Assembly: GCA_964464035.1 (NCBI GenBank)
Contig: CAYXEN010000043.1
Location: 1-23,199, forward strand
Reading direction: 5' to 3'
Origin: CAYXEN01 sp964464035
Lineage (GTDB): Bacteria; Krumholzibacteriota; Krumholzibacteriia; WVZY01
DNA: 23,199 nucleotides
Positions within the stretch are counted from its first letter, which is position 1; the number at the start of each line of letters is the position of its first letter. Position numbers and translations under genes: made by a program. Positions 1 through 8,565 of the stretch are shown here, piece by piece. A model generated the notes under the pieces. The model worked only from the letters and a program-made list of their open reading frames with translations, did not search any database and was not told where the DNA came from.

Positions 1-190
1 GCGCAACGACAGTGAGCACGGTGGGGTGAGATCGCCGACAGGACCCGCGGCACTCAGACTGCGAGCCCCAGGCAGCGGGTGGCGGCGATCCGGGGCCCCC
101 GCCGCGCGCAACGACAGTGAGCACGGTGGGGTGAGATCGCCGACAGGACCCGCGGCACTCAGACTGCGAGCCCCAGGCAGCGGGTGGCGC
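1..190. repeat. Tandem GC-rich structured repeat, 105-base period, about 1.8 copies
   Basis: Positions 1-105 and 106-190 are near-identical direct copies. The second stops at GCGGGTGGCG, 14 bases before the end of the tRNA gene, and the array may continue left of the window. Each unit can fold twice. CCCCGCCG pairs with CGGTGGGG (one G-U pair), and GATCGCCG plus ACCCGC pair with GCGGGT plus CGGCGATC. The same unit recurs at 9378-9497 and, split, at 9631-9835. No plausible protein is encoded: the open frames through it only translate the repeat. There is no CRISPR-like spacing, because the copies abut. Function is unknown. Confidence 0.85.
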
Positions 191-204
191 AGTGGATATA
201 AGAA

Positions 205-280
<76 letters not shown>

Positions 281-369
281 ACCGATGAGTTTGCAATGAG
301 GAGAAGCGAGCCCCATGAATGGCGCCGAACGAGCGCGCCGCGGGGCCTATGCCTTCACTGCTCGTGGGG

Positions 370-398
370 ATTCTAAGATCTGGGGGCGGGCAAGTCAA
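370..398 (-). promoter_or_regulatory. Sigma-70-type promoter for tRNA-Phe
   Basis: On the minus strand, TTGACT (393-398) and TAGAAT (370-375) are separated by exactly 17 bases; five of six bases match consensus in each box. Predicted transcription starts near 363, leaving a leader of about 80 bases before the mature tRNA 5' end at 280. I see no gene in 281-369 or in 399-529, which separates this promoter from the response regulator. Confidence 0.6.
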
Positions 399-529
399 CT
401 CAATTCTTCTTGGTCGGGCATGCTATTCGCTTGAAGGCCAAGCAATTACACATAGACCCGCCCGGCTGCTTCGAAGATGAGATCAGCCGCGGCAGCATGC
501 CATCACAAGAACCGAGTACGCGGATTGCT

Positions 530-937
530 TCAGCTGGAGACCTCTTCCTCCGTCCCCACGATCTCCGTGACCTTGGCGATCAGCTCCTCCAGCTCGAACG
601 GCTTGTAGAGACAGGCATCAGCCTTCGACCACGTGGATACGAAATCCTCGCGCAATTCGTTGTCCAGCTTCCTCGCCGTGATGAGAAGGATCTTGAAAGG
701 ATCCAGCTTCTTCTCTTGCATTTCCTCCTTGAGAATCCTGGACACCTCGTAACCGTTCTTGCCGGGAAGCATGACATCGAGGATCATCAGATCGTAACGA
801 TGCTTCCTCGCTTTGCGCAAGGCAGCAAGACCATCATAGGCAGTATCCACCCTGAACCCTCTGAGCTCGAGGCTGTACTTGATGGTTTCGACGATGTCTT
901 GCTCATCGTCCACCAGTAAAACTTGAAGATCGTCCAT
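530..937 (-). CDS. Single-domain response regulator (CheY-like receiver)
   Basis: This 135-residue protein is a lone receiver domain with no output domain. The acidic pocket is D10-D11, the predicted phosphoacceptor is D54 in LILDVMLPG, followed by the conserved Thr in LLITAR and the Lys in YKPF. I chose the ATG at 937 because AGGAG lies a normal distance upstream; in-frame upstream codons would add unrelated residues before the receiver fold. It starts 41 bases after the histidine kinase stop and is probably co-transcribed, so the kinase is its likely phosphodonor. Without an output domain it probably acts by protein contact or in a phosphorelay. The target is unknown. Confidence 0.92.
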   Translation of the reverse strand: MDDLQVLLVDDEQDIVETIKYSLELRGFRVDTAYDGLAALRKARKHRYDLMILDVMLPGKNGYEVSRILKEEMQEKKLDPFKILLITARKLDNELREDFVSTWSKADACLYKPFELEELIAKVTEIVGTEEEVSS

Positions 938-978
938 TTTACGCTCCTGCTTTTCCGCTCCGATCCCGGCGTGGTGGA

Positions 979-2538
979 TCAAGCTTCACCCGTCGCCATG
1001 ACCGGGGCATCCTTCATCCTCCTCAACGTGAAGTTGAAGAGCTTCTCCAGCTTGAAATCGCGTGCCCCAGCCGGGCACAAGCCGGCCTTGAACGCATCGA
1101 AGGAAACGGCGTTCTCACGCTTCTGCAAAGGTTCCCTGCCGACGGCGTTCTCGAAAGCATCGCTCGCTTCTTCTCCCACCAGCAGCCCCAATGCGATGTA
1201 CTCGCTCAGCGGCCAGAAGAGAAACTCACGAGCTATCTGGGCGCCGTCCGCTGGATTAATGATCGGAATCCAATTCCAGGACTTGACCAAATTCATCCAG
1301 CACTCCCCACTTTCCTTGCCGACGGTCACGAAAAGGGCGGGAAGATTCCTCCGTCCTACGCGCTCGATGTACCGTTTCAAGTCGCCTATGCACTTCATCA
1401 TGTAGCTCGTTCTCTCGTCGCGCGGCAGGCAGAACGTGGCTTCGGTGCCCAGCCCGAGCCGACTCTCCACGCTGAGATGGCCGCCTTGGACCTCGACGAG
1501 AAGCTTCGATATGCTAAGCCCCAGATGAGAACCGGTCGAAGCGGCTCCCGGAACATTTCGGTAGTAAGGAGTGAAGAGATTCGCCAACGTCTCCTCGTTC
1601 ATCCCTATCCCGGTATCTTTCACTTTGAAGGAGACGAACCCGGGAGCGGGAAGATCCCCCCAAGGGAGCAGCCGCAAATCCTCGGCCATCGATTCCATGC
1701 CGGCCTCGGCCACCTCGATTTCTATCTCATCTCCTTCGTGCGTGAACTTGTACGCATTTATCAACAGATTCATGAGGATTTGTTCGAGTTTCGTCGCGTC
1801 GACGTAGATCCCGCCCATCCCTTCCGGAACCTTGCAACGGAGATCCACCTTCTTCTCGCTGAAAAGAGCCGTGAAGGCGTCTACTGTTTCCTCCATGAAA
1901 TCCCGGACCTCGATCCAAGACGGCTCGAGGGCCAATTTCCCCGAACTGAGGCGAGATATGTCGAGCAGGTCGTCGAGGAGCCTCAAGAGGCGATCGATGT
2001 TGCGACGAGCGGCGAGGAGAAACCTGTTCTGATCCCCGGTCAGCGGGCCTGGTTGCTTCGACAAGAGAAGTGCGACCATGTTCTTGACCGCCGAGAGGGG
2101 ATTCTTGAGCTCATGGGAAACCATTTCCACGGCCCGATCCTTCCATTTCTCCTCGATCGCCAGCTCGGAAAAATCCTTGAAATGGATCACATTTCCCGTC
2201 TCCAGGGGCGTCACGTCCACCACCACGTTGCTCTTTCTTCCCCTGAGATCCACCAGGCGATAAGCGGAAACCGGCGACTTGGGGAGGAGTTTCACGATCG
2301 AGGAGGGATCGAAACCTCGGAAGAGGCCGTCCGGCTTGATCCTGAAATCGCCTATGTGGTCCAGCGGACCGAACTCGAAGTTCTTCCGGGCTACATCGTT
2401 GGCGTAGACGACGCGACCATCCGATCCCAGCACGATGACCGGATCCATGATGAGATCGAATTCTTTCCTGAAGCCCAGGTTTTCTTCTTCATCCGACCGT
2501 CGTTTCCTCATACGTCCACGGGTATGGGCAAAGTGCAT
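979..2538 (-). CDS. PAS-domain sensor histidine kinase with an extra C-terminal domain
   Basis: The protein is 519 residues from the ATG at 2538. A PAS-like region spans about residues 23-125. The dimerisation/phosphoacceptor H-box VSHELKNPLSAV follows, with predicted phospho-His142. The ATPase domain has an N-box with N261, the G1 box DTGIGM at about 308-313, and a G2-like GSHLGLSISK. No transmembrane segment is evident, so it is probably cytoplasmic. About 145 residues after the ATPase domain (from about 375) match no family I can name with confidence; the spacing vaguely recalls a degenerate GGDEF domain, but there is no GGDEF signature. The start is uncertain: no strong ribosome-binding site precedes 2538, and ATG 2511 is an alternative. 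A TATACT box at 2598-2603 could be its -10 element, but no good -35 accompanies it. Confidence 0.9.
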   Translation of the reverse strand: MHFAHTRGRMRKRRSDEEENLGFRKEFDLIMDPVIVLGSDGRVVYANDVARKNFEFGPLDHIGDFRIKPDGLFRGFDPSSIVKLLPKSPVSAYRLVDLRGRKSNVVVDVTPLETGNVIHFKDFSELAIEEKWKDRAVEMVSHELKNPLSAVKNMVALLLSKQPGPLTGDQNRFLLAARRNIDRLLRLLDDLLDISRLSSGKLALEPSWIEVRDFMEETVDAFTALFSEKKVDLRCKVPEGMGGIYVDATKLEQILMNLLINAYKFTHEGDEIEIEVAEAGMESMAEDLRLLPWGDLPAPGFVSFKVKDTGIGMNEETLANLFTPYYRNVPGAASTGSHLGLSISKLLVEVQGGHLSVESRLGLGTEATFCLPRDERTSYMMKCIGDLKRYIERVGRRNLPALFVTVGKESGECWMNLVKSWNWIPIINPADGAQIAREFLFWPLSEYIALGLLVGEEASDAFENAVGREPLQKRENAVSFDAFKAGLCPAGARDFKLEKLFNFTLRRMKDAPVMATGEA

Positions 2539-2624
2539 GCCAAGGAAGACGAAGCGTTGCAGATGGGGAGGCGCCGGCCCAACACGTAAGCCACTGTAGT
2601 ATAATCACTTGCCGGCAGGGGCCA

Positions 2625-2657
2625 TAAAAATTCGCCCGGCGGCCCCGCCGGGCGAAT
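2625..2657 (-). terminator. Rho-independent terminator after the GAF ATPase gene
   Basis: On the minus strand an 11-base-pair stem (ATTCGCCCGGC with GCCGGGCGAAT, six-base loop) is followed directly by a run of T. It lies 40 bases past the stop of the GAF-domain gene and before the histidine kinase, so it separates the two transcription units. A second hairpin (CAGGTGG with CCACCTG, 2669-2693) sits just beyond the stop but has no following T tract on this strand. Confidence 0.8.
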
Positions 2658-2696
2658 GAAAAGCTTCCCAGGTGGTGGTTTTTTTCCCACCTGCGC

Positions 2697-4607
2697 CTAC
2701 ACTTTCTCCGTCGTTTTTCTGCGGTCACGCCTCCCTGTACGCCTGTCCCGCGTGCTCCTTCGCCGATCCCGGTTCGCCGCCTTCTTGAAACTCAACACGA
2801 GGATCGTCTTCCAACTGACCGAGCTCCTCATGAATATCTCGCCGCCGTGAGAGCTGATGACGTCTCCAGCGAGCGAAAGCGCCCCCATCTTCTCGTCGCC
2901 GTCCTTCGCGTCGCGAAAAGGCATGAACAGGCGCGAGAGCAGGTCGCCGGGGAGACCCTGCCCGGTGTCGGCCACCACGATCCTCACGGCGCCGTCGTCC
3001 TCTTCGCATTCGATCCTAGCCTTGTCACCCTCGATCAGCGAGGACCCCACGCACTCGAGTATGTTCCGGACGGCGAGCGAAATCTTCTCCCGGTCCATGA
3101 GGAGCCTGGGACCTTCCTTGGGAATGGAAACATCCACTTTGACGCGCTTCCCTTTCAGCGCCTGCGCCCAGCTCGAAGCGATCTCGTCGACGATGCGGAA
3201 CAAGTCCAGCATCTCGAACTTCGAACGGTTCCTGCGGGACTCGTCGCGGTACATGCTCGTCTCTTGTTTCATCTCGAGGATGAGCGCGCTCAGAGCGTCC
3301 TCTCCGCCGCGCCGTTCACAATACGGCTTCAGCAACTTTTCGAGGCGCTCGAGCATTTCTTCCATGTTGCGCGCGTAAGCGATCCCTCTTTGCCCGAGGC
3401 GGGCCAGGGAGCGTTCTCTCATCATGTTGGACCTGAATTCTTCGAGCATGTCATCGCTCCTCGCCGCCCTGTCCAGCATCCATCTCTCCCCCACCGCCGA
3501 TGCGATCAGGCGAGCGCATATTTCGAAGAATGTTATCTCCTGGGAAGAGAAACCGCCTTTCCTGCTTCCTCCCTTGTGCACATATACTCCGACGGCTCCC
3601 ATCACGTCCCCGGCGCTCCTCAGGGGCGAGACGATGAAACCGTCGACGGCCGCTTCCTCCACCAACAAGGGATGCGTTGAGTCTCCGACGATCGTTCGCA
3701 TCCTCGTGGCCGCGCGTTCGAGGATCGAATCGAAACACCCCCCGACGGAAACGTCCCTGTCATCCCCCGCCAGCGAAAAACTCCTGACGGGCTTTATGTG
3801 TATCGTCTTGTTCCTCGAGAAATCCTTGAAGATACATCCGCTCGCCCCCACCGCAGTGCAAAGCATGGTCATCGCCAGGCGGAGGCTTCCTTCGAACTTT
3901 TCCAATGCCCGGTCGGACGCGAGTATTCGCGTCAGTTTTTTCATCACGCGCATCCTCCTACCGCTCTCGGCGCGCGCGACGAGGTTCTTCATGGCGAGTG
4001 ACGCCTGTTGGGCCAGGCTGAAGAGGAGGGATACTTGATGAGTCCTTATCCTTGGAGCACCGGGACCTTTGTCGGCGGCGAGGATGAAAGCGCTCTTGGC
4101 ACCGGAAGTGAAACCCTCATCGAAACGCGAGACGAGGGGAACGGCGACGTAGGCGTCCGTATTGAAGCTTGCGAAGAACGGATCCTGCTTGAACTCGCTC
4201 AGTGCGGCCTCGGCGAGCACGGGATAGCTCGTCCGGTGGGCCTTGACCAGGGCGCTGTCGAACGTGTCAAGGGGTACGGAGAACGCTCTCGTTTGCAAGG
4301 TCGTGTTCGTACTCTCCGTGCGATCGAAGCATTCGAAAACCATCCGCGCGCACTCTTCGAACGTGAAACCATCGACGTCCCCCCTGGCGGGGAGATCGGA
4401 CTTGTCGCAGCCCATGACTCCCTTGATGATCCCGTTCTCCTCGTCGACTGCGAAAATGATCGAGCGCTTGAAGCCCACCATGTCCCCGAACGTCGTGAGG
4501 GCGATCAGCATGCGGCTTATCTTGTCGATGCTCTCGAACTCGTGGAACAACTGCATCATCCGGAAGAGATAGAACAATTCGACGAGTTCGGTTTTCTGTC
4601 GTGACAT
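2697..4607 (-). CDS. GAF-GAF protein with degenerate histidine-kinase core (predicted pseudokinase)
   Basis: The 636-residue protein begins at ATG 4607, with GGGGGAA upstream; a TTG further upstream is less likely. Two GAF-like sensory regions span about residues 25-210 and 235-380. A helical region around 397-420 aligns with the LxxLGxxxxxxAHE phosphoacceptor motif of NtrB-type kinases, but the histidine position is Arg413. The C-terminal ATPase-like domain keeps the G1 box (D547-T-G-Q-G551), while the N-box asparagine position is Cys519 and the G2 box is degenerate (KMGALSLAG). The tail (about 612-632) is dense in Arg-Asp-Arg-Arg. No transmembrane segment is seen. It may bind a ligand and nucleotide without autophosphorylating. 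It lies upstream of the complete kinase/regulator pair but in its own unit, behind a sigma-54-like promoter. Confidence 0.85.
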   Translation of the reverse strand: MSRQKTELVELFYLFRMMQLFHEFESIDKISRMLIALTTFGDMVGFKRSIIFAVDEENGIIKGVMGCDKSDLPARGDVDGFTFEECARMVFECFDRTESTNTTLQTRAFSVPLDTFDSALVKAHRTSYPVLAEAALSEFKQDPFFASFNTDAYVAVPLVSRFDEGFTSGAKSAFILAADKGPGAPRIRTHQVSLLFSLAQQASLAMKNLVARAESGRRMRVMKKLTRILASDRALEKFEGSLRLAMTMLCTAVGASGCIFKDFSRNKTIHIKPVRSFSLAGDDRDVSVGGCFDSILERAATRMRTIVGDSTHPLLVEEAAVDGFIVSPLRSAGDVMGAVGVYVHKGGSRKGGFSSQEITFFEICARLIASAVGERWMLDRAARSDDMLEEFRSNMMRERSLARLGQRGIAYARNMEEMLERLEKLLKPYCERRGGEDALSALILEMKQETSMYRDESRRNRSKFEMLDLFRIVDEIASSWAQALKGKRVKVDVSIPKEGPRLLMDREKISLAVRNILECVGSSLIEGDKARIECEEDDGAVRIVVADTGQGLPGDLLSRLFMPFRDAKDGDEKMGALSLAGDVISSHGGEIFMRSSVSWKTILVLSFKKAANRDRRRSTRDRRTGRRDRRKTTEKV

Positions 4608-4659
4608 CGAGCGATTCCCCCGAAGGCTCAAGCGGGATTGCGGTTAACCCACACTAGAA

Positions 4660-4675
4660 CGCAAGCATCATGCCA
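4660..4675 (-). promoter_or_regulatory. Sigma-54 (RpoN)-type promoter candidate
   Basis: The minus-strand sequence TGGCATGATGCTTGCG fits the -24/-12 consensus TGGCACG-N4-TTGCA. The spacing between GG (-24) and GC (-12) is exact; it has one mismatch in the -24 block (T for C) and G in place of the final A/T. Transcription would start near 4649, giving a leader of about 41 bases to ATG 4607. No enhancer-binding activator is encoded in the window. Confidence 0.5.
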
Positions 4676-4706
4676 CAAACCTGCGGATCAGCGGCGCGGC
4701 ATGTGT

Positions 4707-5684
4707 TCAATCGCCGTAGCCTTGGGGATGGTCGAGACGCCAGCGGTAGGCCGAAGAGATTATTTGTTCGATGGAGCTGTGGGTTTTCTTCCAGCCGAGG
4801 ATTTCCTCCGCCTTGCGCGACGAGGCCAGCAGCGTGGGCGGATCGCCGCTCCTCCTCGGTCCCACTTCGCGCTCCACGGTTCGCCCCGTCACCTTCTCCA
4901 CGGCCTCGACGATATCGAGTACCGAGAAAGGCTTCTCGCTGCCCAGGTTGAGGGGTCCCGTGAACCCCTTCCCCAAGGCGTCGAGCGCGAGGACGTGAGC
5001 GCGTGCTAGATCGACGACGTGGATGTAGTCACGGACGCAGGTTCCGTCGGCGGTTTCGTAGTCATCGCCGTATATGACGAGCTTCTCCCTGCGGCCGAGG
5101 GCCACATCGAGCACGATGGGCATGAGGTGGGTTTCGGGACGGTGATCCTCGCCGTGCGACTCGGTGCTGCCGGCGGCGTTGAAGTAGCGCAGGGATACGT
5201 GCTTCAGGCCCCATGCCCTCTCGCACGTTTCGAGGATGTGTTCGATGAACAGCTTGGTGTACCCGTAGGGGTTCTCCGGCTTGCACGATTCGCCCTCGGT
5301 GATGGGGATTCTCGAGGGGGAGCCGTAGACCGCCGCGCTCGAGGAGAATACGATCTTGTCGATTCCTTTTTCCTGCATCACCCGCAGCAGGTTCACGGCG
5401 CCGCCGACGTTGTTGTCGAAATAAGCCAGGGGATCCTTCACCGATTCGGAGACGATGCTGGAGGCGGCGAAATGAAGCACGGCTTCCGTCTCGGCGGGCA
5501 TGGCCTTCTCGAGAGCGGCCCGGTCTCTCACGTCGCCTTGAATGAATACCGCTCCATGAGGAACCGCTTCGCGGTGGCCGGTGCACAGGTTGTCGTATAC
5601 GGCCACATCGTGGCCTCCCGCCAGTAGATGCTCGGTTACGATCGAGCCTATGTATCCCGCTCCCCCCGTCACGAACAGTTTCAT
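4707..5684 (-). CDS. galE: UDP-glucose 4-epimerase
   Basis: This 325-residue short-chain dehydrogenase/reductase-fold enzyme interconverts UDP-glucose and UDP-galactose in the cytoplasm, supplying sugars for surface glycans. The NAD-binding motif TGGAGYIGS is at residues 6-14. SSSAAVYG precedes the catalytic Y140-x3-K144 pair in YGYTK. The family motifs RYFNAAG and the CVRDYIHVVDLA stretch are present, and the length is typical of the family. Its ATG overlaps the uvrA stop codon (ATGA), and an AGGAG sits inside the uvrA tail, so the two are translationally coupled. Related epimerases acting on UDP-GlcNAc cannot be excluded. Confidence 0.95.
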   Translation of the reverse strand: MKLFVTGGAGYIGSIVTEHLLAGGHDVAVYDNLCTGHREAVPHGAVFIQGDVRDRAALEKAMPAETEAVLHFAASSIVSESVKDPLAYFDNNVGGAVNLLRVMQEKGIDKIVFSSSAAVYGSPSRIPITEGESCKPENPYGYTKLFIEHILETCERAWGLKHVSLRYFNAAGSTESHGEDHRPETHLMPIVLDVALGRREKLVIYGDDYETADGTCVRDYIHVVDLARAHVLALDALGKGFTGPLNLGSEKPFSVLDIVEAVEKVTGRTVEREVGPRRSGDPPTLLASSRKAEEILGWKKTHSSIEQIISSAYRWRLDHPQGYGD

Positions 5685-8446
5685 GATTTCACTCTCCTCT
5701 TCTCGCGAAGTATGCGTTTCAAGAAAACACCGGTGTGGCTCCCGCGCGTCCGGGCGACTTCTTCCGGGCTTCCCGAAGCGACTACTCGGCCTCCCTCCTC
5801 GCCGCCCCCCGGCCCCAAATCTATAACATAATCGGCCCGCAAGATCACCTGTGGATTGTGTTCGATCACTATGACCGTGTTGCCGCGGCCCACGAGCTCG
5901 AAGAGAACGTCGATCAAGACTTCGACGTCCAGCACGTGCAACCCCGACGTCGGCTCGTCCAGGATGTACAGGGAGCCCCCGCCGGCACTCTCGGCGAGCT
6001 CCCGGGCGATCTTCAACCTCTGCGATTCGCCCCCCGAGAGTGTCGTGCTCGGCTGGCCGAGACGAAGGTATCCCAAGCCGACTCTCTCGAGAACGGAAAG
6101 CCTCGCTGCGAGCGGCCTGAATTCACCGAAGAGATCCCGCGCCTCTTCGACCGTGAGTTCGAGAACCTCGGCCAAGTTCTTGCCCTTGAACGTGATCTCG
6201 AGGGTTTCGGGATTGAAACGCTTCCCGCCGCAATCCGAGCACGGGACCATCATGTCGGCCATGAAATGCATCTCCACCTTCTCGTACCCCAGGCCGTCGC
6301 ACCGGCTGCAGCGTCCTCCCGGCACGTTGAAACTGAAACGCCCCGAGCCGTATCCCCTCTTCACCGACTCCCGGCGGGAGGCGAAGATGTCGCGGATGAA
6401 GGAGAAAGCCTTCACATAGGTGATCGGGTTGGAGCGTGCGGTCTTGCCGATGGGACTTTGATCCACCATCATCACGCGATCTATCCTGTCCGCCCCCTCG
6501 ATGCCGGTGTATGCCCCCGCACCTCCCCTTCCTCCCGTCTTGAGCGCCGGGTAGAGCACGTCGCAGACCAGGGTGCTCTTGCCCGAACCGCTCACGCCGG
6601 TCACCACCGTCAAAGCCCCCAGGGGGAACGCGACTTCTATGTTCTTCAAGTTGTGCTCGGTCACTCCACTGAGTTTGATCCAGCCCTGTTCGAACGCGCT
6701 CTTCCTCCTGCGCCGGCCTACCGGAAGCCCGTTTTGCAGCACCTTCAGAGTCTTCGACCTTCCCGGGCGGGATTTCCTTACGGGCCCTCGGTAGAGGATC
6801 TCTCCTCCCTTCTCTCCCGCCCCCGGACCGAGATCGATCATGTAATCTGCGCTCCTTATGATATCGAGATCGTGTTCCACGACCACGACGGTGTTGCCCC
6901 GATCACGAAGCGTCCTCAGGACTTTCATCAACTTGGCCGTATCACGCGGATGCAGCCCAATGCTCGGCTCGTCGAGCACGTAGAGTATGTCCACCAGATT
7001 GGCGCCCAGGGAGTTCGCCAGGTTTATGCGCTGAGCTTCGCCCCCCGAAAGCGTTCTCGTCAACCTGTCCAGGGTTATGTAATAGAGACCGACGTCCAGC
7101 AGAAATCTCAAGCGCGAAGTCAATTCGTGCAGGATGTCCTCGGCGATCACCGCTTCCCTGCCGCCGAGTTCTATACTCTCCACGAAGGCGAGAGCCTCGG
7201 CCGGGGTCATCCTGCTCACGTCCCTTATGTCCTTGCCCTGGATCAGGACGTAGTACGCTTCTTCACGCAACCTTCCCCCGCGGCAATGCCTGCATTCACG
7301 GAAGGAAAGGAACCTTCGCGTGAAGAAACGGGCATAGCGTTTGTAGCTCTTCTCCTTCATCTCCTCGAGGAAAGGGATCACTCCCTTGAAACCCTCGTCA
7401 CCCTCGAGTATCAAGCGCCTGGCCTCCGGCTCGAGTTCGCCGAAAGGCTTGTTCACGGGGATCTTTCTTCTCCGGCAATAACTCATCAGTTTTTCATGGA
7501 AGTACTCCATCTTCGGCGAGGCCCAAGGCTCGATCGCGCGATCCCGCAAGGAACGCTCCGGGTCGGGAACGATCAGACTCTCGTCGAACTCCATCCGGTT
7601 GCCGAATCCCCTGCAGTAGGGGCATGCGCCGTACGGGTTGTTGAAAGAGAAAAGGATGGGGCGGGGCTCGGTGAAGGAGCGCTTGCATTTCGTGCAGGCC
7701 AGACGGCTGGTGAACGTCGCGGTTCGGGACAAGTTCTCGTCGAGCAACTCGACCGTCCCCCCCGTGAACCTGTACGCCGCCTCGATCGCCTCCAGCAACC
7801 GCGCTCGAGCCGATCGGGTTATCTCCAGGCGGTCCAGGACGAGGCGTATCCGGTTCTCGCCGGCGAACTCCGCACTCGTCTCCGAGTCGATCCTTGCCAG
7901 CCTTCCCCCCGCCACGATCCGCGTGTAGCCTTCCGCTACGAACCTGGCCAAGAGATCGTCGAGAGAGTTTCGTTGCAGTTCCATGTTCGCGCAGACCAGG
8001 AAGACCTTGCCTTCGTACTTCGAGAGCAGCTCGTCGATCACTTCGTCCGGAGCATGTTTCACCACCGGCAAACCGCAGTCCGGGCAATGGGTCCGGCCGA
8101 TCCGCGCAAAGAGCAGCCGAAGGTAGTCGTGGATCTCCGTTGCCGTTCCGACCGTGGATCGTGAACTCTGGACCGTGTTCTTTCGCTGTATGGCGATGGA
8201 AGGGCATATGCCGCTGATCTCGTCCACGTCAGGGCGGGATATCCTCTCGAGGAACTGCTTGGCGTAAGTGGAGAGTGATTCTATGTATCTTCTTTGTCCT
8301 TCCGCGTACAAAGTATCGAAGGCCAGCGAGGATTTGCCCGACCCCGATACCCCGGTTATCACCGTCAGCTTGTGATGCGGTATCTCGAGATCGAGGTTCT
8401 TGAGATTGTGCTGCCTAGCACCTCTGATGACGACGCTTCCGGGCAT
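5681..8446 (-). CDS. uvrA: Excinuclease ABC subunit A
   Basis: UvrA is the DNA-damage recognition ATPase of nucleotide excision repair and acts with UvrB and UvrC. The 921-residue protein has two ABC ATPase modules. The first Walker A is GVSGSGKSS at about residues 33-41, with signature LSGGEAQR and LDEPSIGLHP. The second Walker A is GVSGSGKST, with LSGGESQR and LDEPTSGLH. Zinc-binding cysteine pairs appear as CTKC with CPYC, and as CSRC with CSDC. The start at 8446 is preferred because GGAGG lies five bases upstream and MPGSVVIRGARQHNLKN matches the usual UvrA N-terminus; ATG 8458, four codons earlier, is the alternative. It starts the uvrA-galE unit and is divergent from mazG. Confidence 0.98.
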   Translation of the reverse strand: MPGSVVIRGARQHNLKNLDLEIPHHKLTVITGVSGSGKSSLAFDTLYAEGQRRYIESLSTYAKQFLERISRPDVDEISGICPSIAIQRKNTVQSSRSTVGTATEIHDYLRLLFARIGRTHCPDCGLPVVKHAPDEVIDELLSKYEGKVFLVCANMELQRNSLDDLLARFVAEGYTRIVAGGRLARIDSETSAEFAGENRIRLVLDRLEITRSARARLLEAIEAAYRFTGGTVELLDENLSRTATFTSRLACTKCKRSFTEPRPILFSFNNPYGACPYCRGFGNRMEFDESLIVPDPERSLRDRAIEPWASPKMEYFHEKLMSYCRRRKIPVNKPFGELEPEARRLILEGDEGFKGVIPFLEEMKEKSYKRYARFFTRRFLSFRECRHCRGGRLREEAYYVLIQGKDIRDVSRMTPAEALAFVESIELGGREAVIAEDILHELTSRLRFLLDVGLYYITLDRLTRTLSGGEAQRINLANSLGANLVDILYVLDEPSIGLHPRDTAKLMKVLRTLRDRGNTVVVVEHDLDIIRSADYMIDLGPGAGEKGGEILYRGPVRKSRPGRSKTLKVLQNGLPVGRRRRKSAFEQGWIKLSGVTEHNLKNIEVAFPLGALTVVTGVSGSGKSTLVCDVLYPALKTGGRGGAGAYTGIEGADRIDRVMMVDQSPIGKTARSNPITYVKAFSFIRDIFASRRESVKRGYGSGRFSFNVPGGRCSRCDGLGYEKVEMHFMADMMVPCSDCGGKRFNPETLEITFKGKNLAEVLELTVEEARDLFGEFRPLAARLSVLERVGLGYLRLGQPSTTLSGGESQRLKIARELAESAGGGSLYILDEPTSGLHVLDVEVLIDVLFELVGRGNTVIVIEHNPQVILRADYVIDLGPGGGEEGGRVVASGSPEEVARTRGSHTGVFLKRILREKRRVKS

Positions 8447-8486
8447 TTCATCCTCCATTCGAGCCCGTTTCCTTGAGCAAACTTTC

Positions 8487-8515
8487 ATTCTATCCGCGGG
8501 AGCCTCGGCGTTCAA
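8487..8515 (-). promoter_or_regulatory. Sigma-70-type promoter for uvrA-galE
   Basis: On the minus strand TTGAAC (8510-8515) and TAGAAT (8487-8492) are 17 bases apart. The -10 box matches five of six consensus positions. Predicted transcription starts near 8480, about 34 bases before the uvrA ATG. I did not recognise a LexA-type operator. Confidence 0.55.
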
Positions 8516-8530
8516 GGATGGAATTACAGC

Positions 8531-8559
8531 TTGATGCAAGCAGGTGCCGACGCTATCAT
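8531..8559 (+). promoter_or_regulatory. Sigma-70-type promoter for mazG, predicting a leaderless mRNA
   Basis: TTGATG (8531-8536) and TATCAT (8554-8559) are separated by 17 bases; the -10 box matches five of six positions. The first base seven positions after the -10 box is 8566, the A of the mazG ATG, so the transcript would have essentially no 5' leader. This agrees with the lack of any ribosome-binding site before that ATG. Confidence 0.5.
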
Positions 8560-8565
8560 CCGCCC

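Noticed and set aside
1..190. Possible CRISPR array or protein-coding gene in the tandem repeat
   Set aside because: Copies abut with a 105-base period and no unique spacers. The translated frame merely repeats the same residues and continues through the tRNA in antisense.
2600..2605. Perfect TATAAT on the plus strand
   Set aside because: There is no adequate -35 box and no plus-strand gene downstream. The complement overlaps a possible -10 box for the minus-strand kinase.
2669..2693. Hairpin with an internal T run (CAGGTGG...CCACCTG) as a terminator
   Set aside because: The T run is in the loop rather than after the stem, and on the minus strand it reads as A. The next hairpin downstream is the convincing terminator.
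5735..8164. 809-codon open frame opposite uvrA
   Set aside because: It arises from the codon bias of uvrA. No domain is recognisable, and UvrA motifs are continuous on the other strand.
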